The notes below the pieces were generated by a model. That model saw only the letters and a list, made by a program, of their open reading frames with translations. It was not told where the DNA came from and did not search any database. Positions 32,180 through 41,167 of a stretch of DNA of 45,172 nucleotides are shown here, piece by piece (the stretch's first letter is position 1; every line of letters begins with the position of its first letter). The stretch comes from Oscillospiraceae bacterium (lineage in GTDB: Bacteria > Bacillota > Clostridia > Oscillospirales > Oscillospiraceae). Made by a program: the position numbers and the translations under genes. The stretch spans positions 1-45,172 of the forward strand of contig CADBYZ010000003.1 in the NCBI GenBank assembly GCA_902799075.1, read 5' to 3'.

Positions 32180-35110
32180 TTATTCGTTTCGCAGAGCCTC
32201 CACCGGATCCTTCTTGGCGGCGATGCCCGAGGGGATCAGGCCCGCGATGAAGGTCAGCGTCACGCTCACGAGCACGAGCCCGACTCCGCCGACAAGCGGC
32301 AGCGTGGAGCGCAGGCCCGCGAGGGACGGGTGCTCGGCGATGATGATATTGACCGGAATATTGATCAGCAGCGTGATGCCGATGCCGATGAGTCCCGCAA
32401 AGAGGCCGATGATAAAGGCCTCGGCATTGAACACGCGCGACACATCCCGCTTTGAAGCGCCGATGGCGCGCAGGATACCGATCTCCTTGGTGCGCTCAAG
32501 AACGCTGATATAGGTGATGATGCCGATCATGATGGAGGAGACGACCAGCGAAATGGCAACGAACGCGATGAGCACGTAGCTTATCACGTTGATGATCTTT
32601 GTAATGGAGCTCATGAGCATGGCCATAATGTCCGTATACTCGATCTGATCCTCCTCGGGTACGGTGTCGTTATAATTCGTGATGGCCTTGGCAACGGCGT
32701 CCTTGTTCTCGAAGCTTGAGGCGTAGATGTTGATGACGCTGGGGTTTTCGAGGTCCACATAGCCGAGCTGCTTCAGATTTTTGCGCAGGGTGCTCTCGGA
32801 GTAAGTGGGCGGCATGGCGTTGTCGTAGAGCCAGAGGTAGTCGTCGTCTTCCAGAGAGAGAAGCTCGAAGTCCCGGGCAAGCTCGCTGTCGGAGAGGTAG
32901 GCGTACATGTTGCGCATCTGCACGGCGTACTGCTCCTTGACCTGCTGGGAGATCATGCCGCGCATGTACTCAAAGAGCGTGTCGTCGTCCATCTCCTTGA
33001 GGAAGGACGCGTAGCCCGGATAGTACTGCAGCACCATGTCCTCGATGTCCTTGCGGGTGGTGTCCTTGAGCTGCTCGTCGAGCTGTTCGTCGATGTAGCT
33101 GTCCTCCGGGACGCTCATGAACTCCACATAGAGCTCCCCGAGCTTTTCCTCGTCGGCGTTGCGGATATAGTCCTTCGCCGCCTCGATCTTGCGCGATTTG
33201 CTCATGGCCTCGTCGTTTTCGTCTAGGAAGGGTAGGCCGTTGAGCACATCCGTCTCGGGTTTGGCAAGCTGACGGCTGACAAGCTCCTTCTTCTCCGCCT
33301 CCTTCACGACGTATTCCACCAGCTTATGCGTATAGCCGACAGCGCCGCTGGCCATCATGCCGGAGGACGCGTCCTTGCTCTGGCGGATGATACCCACGAT
33401 GCGGATCGGAAGGGCGTCCTTAAACAGCGTGCGCAGCCCGATATCCCCGTCCACAACACTGATGTACTTCTCTTCCTCCTCGTCGTAGCGGTATTCGTCC
33501 GCAGGGTAGATGTAACGCAGGACCATGTCGCAGACCTGCTCGTAACTCCAGCTCTCCTTTTCGGTGTTCAGGTTCTCCTGATTCATGAAGCTCTCCATAT
33601 CCTCGGAGAGATGGCTGCTGGACTTGAGGCCGAGGGCGTAAAGCGACATGTCCGAAACCTCGTTGTTCTTGTCTACGACCAGCACCACCTCGTCATACTT
33701 CTCCGGCCACTTGCCGTAGAGCAGATCGTATTGCTGCATGATAAGGGGGTTGATCGCCTCCCCGTTCTCCCCCGGCAGCATCTCCTGCCAGGCGTCCAAA
33801 ACGCTGTAGGCGGCCCCAAAGGTGGAGAAATAGGTGCTGTAGTCGCCGCCGAAGGTTGCGCTCATAGCCCGCTGCATCAGCTCCGTCACGTCGGTCTTGA
33901 CGATATTGCCGTCGCTGTCCTCGGCGTAGATGTTCATGTCCATGTCGTAGGAATACTGGATGGAGCTGATGTAGGTGCTAATATCCGTCTTGCCGCTTTC
34001 GATAAACTGTTTGAAGGCCTTGAGGTTGTTGGTCTGCTTTTCGGCGGAGACCATGGAGTTCATCATGTCATAGAGGACGGTGCTGGAATAGACCGCGTCC
34101 CGTTCATGCTGGTTTTCCTCCGCCTCGGCCTGCACGCCCATGAGTGAAGCCATCATGCTCGTCATGTCCACGGTCTCGGCCTGGATGGTGATAGGGTAGC
34201 TCGAGAGCGTGTCCTTCTGCATCTTGTCGATATAATTCTGGATGCCGTTTGAAAGCGACATAATGAGGGCGATGCCGATGATGCCGATGCTGCCGGCAAA
34301 GGCCGTGAGGATGGTGCGGGCCTTTTTGGTCATGAGGTTGTTGGTCGACAGGGCCAGGGCCGTAAAGAAGCTCATCGAGGTCTTGTCCTTGCGGGCGGTT
34401 TTCACGGACTCCGCCGTGTCGCCGGTGCCGGAGTCGTAGGGGTCGCTGTCGTCCACGATCACACCGTCCTTGAGGCGGATGATGCGGCTTGCATAGTCCA
34501 CGGCAAGCTCGGGGTTATGCGTGACCATGATGATGAGCTTGTCCTTGGAAATCTCTTTCAGAAGATCCATGATCTGCACGGAGGTCTCGGTATCCAGAGC
34601 GCCGGTGGGCTCGTCGGCCAGGAGGATATCGGGGTTGTTGACCAGGGCGCGGGCGATGGCCACACGCTGCATCTGGCCGCCGGACATCTGGCTGGGCTTT
34701 TTGTGGAGCTGATCCCCGAGGCCAACCTTCTGCAGGGCCTCCGTCGCCCGCTGCCGCCGCTCGCCCGAGCCGACGCCCGACAGCGTCAGCGCAAGCTCCA
34801 CGTTCGACAGCACCGTCTGGTGCGGGATGAGGTTATAGGACTGAAAGACGAAGCCGATGGAGTGGTTGCGGTAGGAGTCCCAGTCGGCGTCGGTGAAGCG
34901 CTTGGTGGATTTGTTGTTGATGATGAGATCGCCGGAGGTGTAATGATCCAGGCCGCCGATGATGTTCAGGAGCGTGGTCTTGCCGCAGCCGGAGTGGCCG
35001 AGGATGGCGACGAATTCATTCTCCCGAAACTCGAGGTCCACGCCCTTGAGCGCATGGACGACGGAATCGCCGGCTTCATAGTCTTTTCGGATCTGGCAGA
35101 GTTTGAGCAT
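32180..35110 (-). CDS. Fused ABC transporter: MacB/LolD-type ATPase with FtsX-like permease
   Basis: 976 residues. The N-terminal ATPase (about 1-225) has Walker [11 protein letters not shown]-loop [13 protein letters not shown], signature [15 protein letters not shown], Walker [13 protein letters not shown] and VTHNPELA. A first membrane helix near 265 is followed by a very long extracytoplasmic domain (about 290-840, rich in acidic residues and tyrosines), then three helices at the C-terminus ([52 protein letters not shown]) of the FtsX/MacB permease. Such transporters export peptides or lipids, or work as mechanotransmitters. Its extracytoplasmic domain is much larger than in MacB. AAGGGAT sets the ATG. 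It is transcribed alone, back to back with tRNA-Arg. Confidence 0.9.
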   Translation of the reverse strand: MLKLCQIRKDYEAGDSVVHALKGVDLEFRENEFVAILGHSGCGKTTLLNIIGGLDHYTSGDLIINNKSTKRFTDADWDSYRNHSIGFVFQSYNLIPHQTVLSNVELALTLSGVGSGERRQRATEALQKVGLGDQLHKKPSQMSGGQMQRVAIARALVNNPDILLADEPTGALDTETSVQIMDLLKEISKDKLIIMVTHNPELAVDYASRIIRLKDGVIVDDSDPYDSGTGDTAESVKTARKDKTSMSFFTALALSTNNLMTKKARTILTAFAGSIGIIGIALIMSLSNGIQNYIDKMQKDTLSSYPITIQAETVDMTSMMASLMGVQAEAEENQHERDAVYSSTVLYDMMNSMVSAEKQTNNLKAFKQFIESGKTDISTYISSIQYSYDMDMNIYAEDSDGNIVKTDVTELMQRAMSATFGGDYSTYFSTFGAAYSVLDAWQEMLPGENGEAINPLIMQQYDLLYGKWPEKYDEVVLVVDKNNEVSDMSLYALGLKSSSHLSEDMESFMNQENLNTEKESWSYEQVCDMVLRYIYPADEYRYDEEEEKYISVVDGDIGLRTLFKDALPIRIVGIIRQSKDASSGMMASGAVGYTHKLVEYVVKEAEKKELVSRQLAKPETDVLNGLPFLDENDEAMSKSRKIEAAKDYIRNADEEKLGELYVEFMSVPEDSYIDEQLDEQLKDTTRKDIEDMVLQYYPGYASFLKEMDDDTLFEYMRGMISQQVKEQYAVQMRNMYAYLSDSELARDFELLSLEDDDYLWLYDNAMPPTYSESTLRKNLKQLGYVDLENPSVINIYASSFENKDAVAKAITNYNDTVPEEDQIEYTDIMAMLMSSITKIINVISYVLIAFVAISLVVSSIMIGIITYISVLERTKEIGILRAIGASKRDVSRVFNAEAFIIGLFAGLIGIGITLLINIPVNIIIAEHPSLAGLRSTLPLVGGVGLVLVSVTLTFIAGLIPSGIAAKKDPVEALRNE

Positions 35111-35137
35111 GGATATCCCTTCTATACAAAACAGCAG

Positions 35138-35166
35138 TTGACAACAGTTCCATTCTGCTGTATAAT
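35138..35166 (+). promoter_or_regulatory. Consensus promoter of tRNA-Arg
   Basis: Perfect TTGACA (35138-35143), 17-base spacer, perfect TATAAT (35161-35166). Confidence 0.9.
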
Positions 35167-35183
35167 TTTTGGGCTTAAAACAA

Positions 35184-35260
35184 GCCCACGTAGCTCAGCA
35201 GGATAGAGCACTCGCCTCCTAAGCGAGGGGTCGGAGGTTCGAATCCTCTCGTGGGTGCCA
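35184..35260 (+). tRNA. tRNA-Arg (anticodon CCU)
   Basis: 77 bases with a 7-bp acceptor stem GCCCACG/CGTGGGT (first pair G-U), D-arm TAGCTCAGCAGGATAGAGCA, anticodon loop CTCCTAA with anticodon CCT in DNA, T-arm with GGTTCGAATCC and an encoded CCA. It reads AGG codons. It is followed directly by a hairpin terminator and by copies of parts of its own 3' end. Confidence 0.95.
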
Positions 35261-35296
35261 TGACAAAAGCCATCCCATCCGGGATGGCTTTTGTCA
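35261..35296 (+). terminator. Terminator of tRNA-Arg
   Basis: A 16-bp perfect stem (35261-35276 with 35281-35296), loop ATCC. The T run lies in the descending arm. Confidence 0.75.
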
Positions 35297-35410
35297 TCCC
35301 GTGAGAGGATTCGAATAATCATCGCGCAGGCCGGGGGCCTGTGCATGAGCCGGTGCGCACACCGGCGAATACCTTTATCGTTCGCCGCCTCAGCGGTGAA
35401 CGATGCATGC

Positions 35411-35430
35411 GAATCCTCTCGTGGGTGCCA
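35411..35430 (+). repeat. 20-bp duplicate of the tRNA-Arg 3' end
   Basis: Identical to 35241-35260 (the end of the T-arm, acceptor strand and CCA). In addition, 35303-35315 is an inverted copy of 13 bases of the T-arm, and 35549-35561 carries a degenerate further copy. This is the footprint left by integration at, or loss of a tandem copy from, the tRNA. Confidence 0.75.
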
Positions 35431-35481
35431 GCGTCAGAAGAAGCCTGCTCCATTCCGTTTCCGCAGTCTCCTTCTTCCTTT

Positions 35482-35522
35482 CAAAATCGGACCCGCTTCG
35501 CTGGGCTCCGATTTTGTTTTTT
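35482..35522 (+). terminator. Intrinsic terminator in the tRNA-proximal region
   Basis: A 10-bp perfect stem (35482-35491 with 35507-35516) followed by a run of T. No gene is visible between it and the tRNA, so it is probably a remnant of a lost gene or tRNA copy. From 35523 to 35790 there is one more hairpin, CGGGATGG/CCATCCCG (35529-35549), and no gene. Confidence 0.75.
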
Positions 35523-35796
35523 CCCGAACGGGATGGTTTTTCCATCCCGAAGAGAGGATTTGAGTTGATTGCAATACTGAGTAATCATAGCACAACTTTC
35601 TCTCGTTTGGTAGAGGCCGGGTGATGAGTTTGCAATTTATTCACGCGTTCTTCATAATTGTCTGTGGTCGGATTTTCGGGGAAATAAGCAGAATGGGATT
35701 GCAGTTTTGCCCTCCCCTATGGTAAAATGTTTCCCGTCAAAGCACGGGGTACTTACTCGCCCCGGATCGGACTATACTGTTTAGGAGATGATCGCC

Positions 35797-35988
35797 GTGA
35801 AAACGCTGCGGGAAATGAACAACCGGGAGCTGTTCTGCCTTCTGACCGGTGAAGGAGAGATCGTACAGCAGACCATGCTGCGCAACATCATTCTTGCTTA
35901 TAAGAAAAAGTATCCGGAAAAGGTCGGCCATTTCGGTGAGATGGACCTTGCCGCGATCGTGGCCGAAATGACCGAAGAGGAAAACTGA
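35797..35988 (+). CDS. Small protein of unknown function
   Basis: 63 residues starting at a GTG: AGGAG (35783-35787) is nine bases before the GTG at 35797, whereas the ATG at 35788 touches the ribosome site and is too close. The protein is mostly helical (KTLREMNNRELFCLLTGEGEIVQQTMLRNIILAYKKKYPEK) and acidic at the end (EEEN). It has no signal peptide or membrane helix and no family that I recognise. A terminator directly follows, and a candidate -10 (TATACT, 35773-35778) lies upstream. Confidence 0.6.
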   Translation: MKTLREMNNRELFCLLTGEGEIVQQTMLRNIILAYKKKYPEKVGHFGEMDLAAIVAEMTEEEN

Positions 35989-36006
35989 ATACGTTCTGAC
36001 GTAATT

Positions 36007-36040
36007 GCAGGGGCCGATAGATAATCGGTCCCTGCTGTTT
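36007..36040 (+). terminator. Intrinsic terminator of the small-protein gene
   Basis: A 12-bp stem with one G-U pair (36007-36018 with 36024-36035), loop AGATA, followed by TGTTTTAAT. Confidence 0.75.
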
Positions 36041-37791
36041 TAATATCCGTAGTCGCCGAAGACGCGCATGGCGTGGCAGCGGTCACAGTAGTTGTACACC
36101 GCGCCGATGGGCAGCTCCTTTCCGCAGGAGCGGCAGCGGCGGATATATTCGTCCTTGCTGACCTTCATCAGCTCCGCAATTTTGTCGCAGATGGCCTTGC
36201 GCTCAGCGGTGCAGTCGTCCTCCTGGCCGATCCTTCTCAGAAGCTGGTGGCGGATGTCGTAGGCCTTGTACTGGAGCTCGCAGTCCTGGAGCGTCTCGTC
36301 GCCGAAGTAAGGCGCGGGCACGCGTTTGTTTTTCAGAATAGCCTCGGCGCAGCGGGCCCAGTAGATGACCAGTTCCTCCGTGCGGGTATCCACCGGGCAG
36401 GTGATGAGGTCATAGACCAGCTCCCGGTTTTCCGGGGTGATCTTTTTACGCAGGTGCTTGAGCAGGATGCGGGCATCCTGCATGCTCTCGCGCACAAATT
36501 CCGTCTCTCTCGGCATCTTGTCCCAGGCCAGAAGCAGCAGGTCCATGGGATAGTCGGAGGCAAGCACCTCGCGCGGGAAGCCGATGCAGGCCTGCTTGAT
36601 AGCCTTCACCCGCTGTCCCAGCCTGTCGCCGATCAGATTGTCTCCGCCGATTGCCAGGACTTCGCCGTATTCGTGCAGGCCGTAGCGTCCGGCCCGGCCG
36701 CCGATCTGGTTGATCTCCGCCGTGGTGAGAGGGCGAAACTCCCGGCCGTCAAACTTCTGCGTCTCGGCAAAGATCACGCGCCTGATGGGCAGCGAGATGC
36801 CGAGGCCGATGGCGTCGGTGGCGACGACGATGTTATTCTCGCCCGAGAGGTACTTTCGCACCTCGTTGCGCCTTGCCTCCGGCGGCAGCGCGCCGTAGAT
36901 GACGCTCGCGTGAAAGCCCTGCTTTTCCAGGATCGCGGCGGTGGAGAGGACGTTTTTGCGTGAAAAGCAGATGATGGCATCGTCGGGCCGGAATTCGCTG
37001 TAGCCCCGGCACTGTCCCGCATAGCGCAGCGGTGCGAGGCGCTGGTGCTGCACCACGTTGTAGGGGTCGCCGAAGCTCGTGATGAGCCGCTCGATATAGG
37101 GCAGGGCCTCGGGTGCCATGCAGATATGCACCGCCTCGGCGTCTACAAGACAGATCGCCTTGAGCCAGGCCGAGCCCCGGTCCCGGTCTGCGATGAGCTG
37201 CGCTTCGTCGATAACGGCGGTCTTGTAGTGGGCGTTGAAGTTGCACAGCTCGATGGTGGATGAGATGACCTCCGCCCCCTCGACCGGGATGGACTCCTCC
37301 CCTGTCAGCATGCTGCACGGAACGCCCGCGTCGTTGAGCTTGTCAAACATCTCCAGCGCCAGCAGGCGCAGCGGCCCGAGATAGGCCCCCGGCGTGTGCT
37401 TTTTCAGATCCTCGATAGCGTCATAGGTCTTGCCGCTGTTGGTGGGGCCGACATGGAGGATGAAAATGCGCTTGAGCTTCCGCGCCCGCTCGATATACGA
37501 TTCGGGCGAAAAAGACTCATAGAGTGCGGTGATTTCACGAAACTGCCGCTCGCGCAGCTCCTTTTCCTCCCGCTCGCGGATGAGCTGCCGGATTTCCGGG
37601 TGCTGTACAGCCCGCTCCGCCGCCTCCTCGGTCCAGCCTTCCATCGTCCACCAGGAGCCGCCGCGCCCGCGTACCTTGATGATCTCCGGCTTCGGGAAAT
37701 ACTCCTGTATCTGTTTTTTCGTGATATGGTATTTTTTGATGATCTGCTGCCTGGTGAGCAGACGCGTCTTTTCTTTTTTGTGTTTTCCCAT
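36040..37791 (-). CDS. SUV3-like DExD/H RNA helicase with C-terminal zinc ribbon
   Basis: 583 residues. Motif I is GPTNSGKT (115-122), followed by YDAIEDL, which is the hallmark wording of mitochondrial SUV3 helicases. Motif II is DEAQ (195-198), and the second RecA-like domain has FSRKNVLSTAAILE, VATDAIGLGISLPIRRVIFAE and motif VI NQIGGRAGRYG (361-371). A SUV3-type helical C-terminal domain follows. The last 40 residues carry CRSCGKELPIGAVYNYCDRCH, a zinc ribbon. The N-terminal 110 residues are basic and include a helix-turn-helix-like stretch (TRQQIIKKYHITKKQIQEYF). SUV3 unwinds RNA for degradation by PNPase or RNase partners. The start at 37791 follows the MFS stop by two bases; a longer frame to 37830 overlaps it. 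Confidence 0.85.
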   Translation of the reverse strand: MGKHKKEKTRLLTRQQIIKKYHITKKQIQEYFPKPEIIKVRGRGGSWWTMEGWTEEAAERAVQHPEIRQLIREREEKELRERQFREITALYESFSPESYIERARKLKRIFILHVGPTNSGKTYDAIEDLKKHTPGAYLGPLRLLALEMFDKLNDAGVPCSMLTGEESIPVEGAEVISSTIELCNFNAHYKTAVIDEAQLIADRDRGSAWLKAICLVDAEAVHICMAPEALPYIERLITSFGDPYNVVQHQRLAPLRYAGQCRGYSEFRPDDAIICFSRKNVLSTAAILEKQGFHASVIYGALPPEARRNEVRKYLSGENNIVVATDAIGLGISLPIRRVIFAETQKFDGREFRPLTTAEINQIGGRAGRYGLHEYGEVLAIGGDNLIGDRLGQRVKAIKQACIGFPREVLASDYPMDLLLLAWDKMPRETEFVRESMQDARILLKHLRKKITPENRELVYDLITCPVDTRTEELVIYWARCAEAILKNKRVPAPYFGDETLQDCELQYKAYDIRHQLLRRIGQEDDCTAERKAICDKIAELMKVSKDEYIRRCRSCGKELPIGAVYNYCDRCHAMRVFGDYGY

Positions 37792-37793
37792 GT

Positions 37794-38966
37794 TTATTTC
37801 GATTGAATCCTTTGATGTGCGCTTTTGCAAAGTCTTTCGTGCGATACGACCATGAATATCAGCAGTACGGTCAGACAGACCGGGAACAGGCGAAGCGAGC
37901 TGTGGGCGGCGATCCAGCCGAACAGCGGCGGCATCAGCGACGTGCCCACATAGGCGCTTGCCATCTGCACGCCGATGATGGCCTGGGAGCGCCCGGCCCC
38001 GAAGTGGGCGGGCGTGGCATGGATGAGGCTCGGATAGACCGGGGCGCAGCCGAGGCCGATGATGATGAGGCCTACAAGAGCAAAGCTGTTAGCAAGCGGC
38101 AGGAACACCAGCACAAGGCCCAGTACCAGAATTCCCTGTCCAAGCCGCACCATCTGCGAATCGTTCAGGCGCATGGTGATAAAGCCGCTCACGGCCCGCC
38201 CGACGGTAATACCGAGATAGAAAAGGCTGCCGTAGCGGGCGGCCGTCACCGCGTCAACGCCGCGTACCGTGACCAGATAGCTGCTGGCCCAGAGGCCCAC
38301 GGTCTGCTCGAGGGCACAGTAGCAGAAAAAGCAGAGCATGACCGCCTTTGCCCCCGGCAGGGCCACGACCTCGTGCAGGGACAGCGCCCGCGTGCGCTCC
38401 GCTCCTCCCCCGCTGCCGCCGGGAAATTTCCACAGCGGCAGGCTCAGCACCAGCGCCGCGGTGAGCGCAAGCTGCAAAAAGCCGATAACGCGGTAGCCCA
38501 TGCTCCAGCCGTGGCCGCCGGAGAGAGCCGCGCCCATGATATACGGCCCCAGCGTCGCGCCGATCCCCCACATGCAGTGCAGCCAGCTCATGTGGCGGCT
38601 GGCGTAGTGCAGGGCCACATAGTTATTGAGCGCCGCGTCCACGCCGCCCGCGCCGAGGCCGTAGGGTACGGCCCAGAGGCAGAGGGCCAGGTAGGAGCGG
38701 CTAAAGGAAAAGCCGAAGAGCGCCGCGCAGGTCATCGCCACGCTGATGGCCGTCACCTTTCCCGCGCCGAGACGGCGGGTCAGACGGTCACTGAGGAGAC
38801 TGGAGATGATGGTGCCGACGGAGATGATCATGAACACGCCGCCCGACCACGAAAGCGGTAACTGCAGCTCTCTGTGCATGACCGGCCAGGCGGAGCCGAG
38901 CAGGGCGTCCGGCAGGCCGAGACTGATAAAGGCCAGATAGATGATGGGCAGCAGCAAGGAAACCAT
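37794..38966 (-). CDS. Major facilitator superfamily transporter
   Basis: 390 residues with about 12 helices. The motif between helices 2 and 3 is present as SDRLTRRLGAGKVT (the G-x-x-x-D-R-x-G-R-R region), and the second half has a matching loop (GRAVSGFITMRLNDSQMVRLG). The style is of FucP/YfkF-like carriers with unknown substrate (sugar or drug). AGAGG is eight bases before the ATG at 38966; a TTG at 38972 is too close. It is the middle gene of a radical SAM-MFS-helicase operon and its stop is next to the helicase start. Confidence 0.88.
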   Translation of the reverse strand: MVSLLLPIIYLAFISLGLPDALLGSAWPVMHRELQLPLSWSGGVFMIISVGTIISSLLSDRLTRRLGAGKVTAISVAMTCAALFGFSFSRSYLALCLWAVPYGLGAGGVDAALNNYVALHYASRHMSWLHCMWGIGATLGPYIMGAALSGGHGWSMGYRVIGFLQLALTAALVLSLPLWKFPGGSGGGAERTRALSLHEVVALPGAKAVMLCFFCYCALEQTVGLWASSYLVTVRGVDAVTAARYGSLFYLGITVGRAVSGFITMRLNDSQMVRLGQGILVLGLVLVFLPLANSFALVGLIIIGLGCAPVYPSLIHATPAHFGAGRSQAIIGVQMASAYVGTSLMPPLFGWIAAHSSLRLFPVCLTVLLIFMVVSHERLCKSAHQRIQSK

Positions 38967-38984
38967 AGACAATACCTCTGAATT

Positions 38985-39854
38985 TTATAAATCGAACAGG
39001 GAAAGCTGTTCCTTTTTATCGGGCAGCTCCGCAATATAGCGGAAGCATTCCTCCGGATCATGGAGCACGCCTCGCTTGTCGCACTCGTCATGAAACAGGC
39101 GCATGAGAGCCGCGCTGTGCGGGCTGTTGACCTCGTAGGCGTTTCCGTAGCGGCGGCGGTATTCGTCGCTCAGGCCCGGGAAATGCCGGTCAAGGGCGCG
39201 GTAATAGTACTCCCGGTCCCCTTCCCGGAGCGTGACCCCGGCGCCGTAGCAAATGATGCCCTTCACATCCGCGTCAAAGCAGTAATCCAGGATGCGGCGG
39301 ATGTTCTCCTCCGTGTCCGTCAGAAAAGGCAGGATCGGCGTCATCCACACGACAGCGGGAATTCCATGCCGCTGAAATTCCTTTAGGACCTCATACCGTC
39401 TGGTAGTCGTGCAGACGTTCGGCTCCAGGAGCTTACTGAGGCTGTCGTTGGCCACCGTGAGCGTCATCTGCAGCACACTCTTCGCCCTGCGGTTGATGTT
39501 GTCAAAGAGGTCAAGATCCCGCAGGACCAGATCGGACTTGGTAATCACCGAGGCCCCGAAGCCATGGCGCTCGATGATTTCCAGACAGCGGCGCGTGAGC
39601 ATCAGTTCTTTTTCGCAGGGCTGGTAGGGGTCGCTCATGGAGCCGGTCGAGATCACCGCGCGTTTGCGCCGCCTTTGCAGGGTGTCCTCCAGCAGCTCGG
39701 GCGCGTTGCGCTTGACCTCGATATCCTCAAAGGGGTGGGTAAACCGATAGCAGGCACTGCGGCTGTCGCAGTAGACGCAGCCGTGCGCGCACCCGCGGTA
39801 CAGGTTCATTCCGTTCCAGCGTGACAGGAGTGTTTTTGCCTCCACAAAATGCAC
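38985..39854 (-). CDS. SPL-family (spore photoproduct lyase-like) radical SAM protein with C-terminal clamp-binding motif
   Basis: 289 residues. The iron-sulfur cluster motif is C22-x3-C26-x2-C29 (GCAHGCVYCDSR). The order SDPYQPCE, VITKSDLVLRDLDL and RYEVLKEFQRHGIPAVVWMTPILPFLTDT is that of the SPL-like/Rv2578c group, distinct from true spore photoproduct lyase, which has an extra conserved cysteine. The C-terminus ends QLSLFDL (283-289), a match to the bacterial beta-clamp binding motif QL-x-LF. This suggests work at replication or repair sites. It starts at a GTG (39854) with GGGGAGGGG in front and is the first gene of its operon. Substrate unknown. Confidence 0.85.
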   Translation of the reverse strand: MHFVEAKTLLSRWNGMNLYRGCAHGCVYCDSRSACYRFTHPFEDIEVKRNAPELLEDTLQRRRKRAVISTGSMSDPYQPCEKELMLTRRCLEIIERHGFGASVITKSDLVLRDLDLFDNINRRAKSVLQMTLTVANDSLSKLLEPNVCTTTRRYEVLKEFQRHGIPAVVWMTPILPFLTDTEENIRRILDYCFDADVKGIICYGAGVTLREGDREYYYRALDRHFPGLSDEYRRRYGNAYEVNSPHSAALMRLFHDECDKRGVLHDPEECFRYIAELPDKKEQLSLFDL

Positions 39855-39890
39855 GCAGTCCCCTCCCCTCTCTCAGGTCTGGATGGCAAT

Positions 39891-39919
39891 ACTATACAGG
39901 ATTCCGCGGCGGGCGTCAA
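39891..39919 (-). promoter_or_regulatory. Promoter of the radical SAM operon
   Basis: TTGACG (39914-39919), 17-base spacer, TATAGT (39891-39896). From 39920 to 40050 on either strand I see no gene, only an AT-rich stretch. Confidence 0.8.
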
Positions 39920-40053
39920 ATGAAAACGCAAAACGCCCATTTATACTGGTACACACCGCACAAATGCTGTGGTTTTCATGCTGTAAATACAGGTCGTCAC
40001 GAAGCCTCACTGGAAATTTTTTCTTGAAAACAGAAAATTTTTGAAAAAAATGC

Positions 40054-40082
40054 TTGACATTTCTCCTGCTTTCTGGTAATAT
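40054..40082 (+). promoter_or_regulatory. Promoter upstream of the tRNA-Ala fragment
   Basis: Perfect TTGACA (40054-40059), 17-base spacer, TAATAT (40077-40082). It is correctly placed for the truncated tRNA at 40096 and probably also drives the intact tRNA at 40204. Confidence 0.75.
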
Positions 40083-40095
40083 CCATCTTGCTCAC

Positions 40096-40117
40096 GGGGG
40101 TATAGCTCAGCTGGGAG
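40096..40117 (+). pseudogene. Truncated tRNA-Ala, 5' part only
   Basis: The 22 bases are identical to the first 22 bases of the intact tRNA at 40204, from the acceptor stem through the D-arm. After GGGAG the sequence diverges completely, so the fragment cannot fold to a tRNA. Confidence 0.85.
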
Positions 40118-40203
40118 CCCGGATGATGATTCACAAGCCCCCCATCGTTGAGCAAACGCGAAACCCGCAACGCCTTATAATTAAATAACAATGTACCCTA
40201 TTC

Positions 40204-40279
<76 letters not shown>

Positions 40280-40289
40280 GGTACATTGG

Positions 40290-40325
40290 AAAGGCTTGAT
40301 TTCTTAGGAAATCAAGCCTTTTTTG
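40290..40325 (+). terminator. Terminator of tRNA-Ala
   Basis: A 14-bp perfect stem (40290-40303 with 40308-40321), loop TTAG, with a run of T. Confidence 0.92.
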
Positions 40326-40392
40326 TAACAAAAATCAAATATTGGGATGATGCTGGCAGCTTCCACCGCCATTCAAGCATCCTCCCCTACCG

Positions 40393-40440
40393 AAAGGCCG
40401 TTTCCACGTTCCATGCAGATCGTGAAAGCGGCCTTTTTTT
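40393..40440. terminator. Long hairpin terminator downstream of tRNA-Ala
   Basis: A 16-bp stem (40393-40408 with 40421-40436, one mismatch and one G-U pair), 12-base loop and a run of seven T. It also lies just beyond the leftward RelE-like gene and may serve both strands. Confidence 0.75.
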
Positions 40441-40457
40441 GTTGCCCAAAATGCGGT

Positions 40458-40766
40458 TCACCGTGATGTGAGTGTTAAAGAATCTACACTATGACCACTT
40501 TTAACATCCACTATATCATGGATTACATTTTGCCCATTGACAGGAGAGAAAATGATTCGCTCATTTAGTCCAACACGAAAAACATACACATTATCATGAT
40601 TTGAAAGCTTGAGCTTTTTTACTTTCCCTGCTCTCTGAAGTGCTTCTAAATCATAAGAGCCCAATTGTTTTATTGCTTTTGAAATTCTTCGCGCCTGCTT
40701 AGGCGATTGTACAGTTGATTTTAACTTTCTTGAAGATCCTTTCCTGAGTAATATACGGATAGCCAT
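40458..40766 (-). CDS. RelE/ParE-like toxin-fold small protein
   Basis: 102 residues. Basic N-terminal helices (KGSSRKLKSTVQSPKQARRISKAIKQLG) lead to a beta hairpin region (KLKLSNHDNVYVFRVGLNERIIFSPVNGQNVIHDIVDVKSG). The latter is the V-Y-x-x-R-V-G-x-x-x-R-I-I-F pattern of RelE/ParE-type ribonuclease or gyrase toxins. Catalytic residues differ among such toxins, and I cannot assign activity. The start codon overlaps the stop of the membrane protein gene (TAATG), so the two are coupled. No typical antitoxin is next to it; the membrane protein would have to fill that place. The AT-rich sequence suggests recent transfer. Confidence 0.5.
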   Translation of the reverse strand: MAIRILLRKGSSRKLKSTVQSPKQARRISKAIKQLGSYDLEALQRAGKVKKLKLSNHDNVYVFRVGLNERIIFSPVNGQNVIHDIVDVKSGHSVDSLTLTSR

Positions 40767-41137
40767 TATTTTCGACTCCTTCTTTGCATTTTATCCAATA
40801 CTTTTATAGCCTTTTCCGCAGACTCAAATTTCTCTTTTTTTACATTCTCTGTGATTGTTTGAATAATCTCAACTGTGCTTTCAGAGATTGCTTTCTCAAC
40901 ATTTTCATCGACAACTCGATTTCTATGATTTACAACGGAAGAAAGAAAATAATATACAATCGTAAAAACGCAAATAGTCCAAAATACTGGATTCTTGAAC
41001 AATCGTAGCCAATTAAATGGGTGGGGTTCAGTAGCTTCATATACCAGTATATTTCCCAGAAACAAATTAGCTACTTGCCCAACAACAGAAAGAATTGCAA
41101 CAATGATTTTTGCTGCCTTTGAAAACAGAGAATTCAT
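40766..41137 (-). CDS. Two-helix membrane protein coupled to the RelE-like gene
   Basis: 123 residues. Helices at about 8-30 (AAKIIVAILSVVGQVANLFLG) and 50-67 (VFWTICVFTIVYYFLSS) are followed by a long charged, probably coiled-coil cytoplasmic tail (VVDENVEKAISESTVEIIQTITENVKKEKFESAEKAIKVLDKMQRRSRK). GAGGA sets the ATG at 41137; the frame to 41227 covers the promoter and is not used. The organisation of a two-helix membrane protein with a soluble partner recalls effector pairs in toxin-antitoxin and anti-phage modules, but no family is recognised. Confidence 0.6.
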   Translation of the reverse strand: MNSLFSKAAKIIVAILSVVGQVANLFLGNILVYEATEPHPFNWLRLFKNPVFWTICVFTIVYYFLSSVVNHRNRVVDENVEKAISESTVEIIQTITENVKKEKFESAEKAIKVLDKMQRRSRK

Positions 41138-41167
41138 ACTATGATTCCTCGTATACTTGATGGTTTG

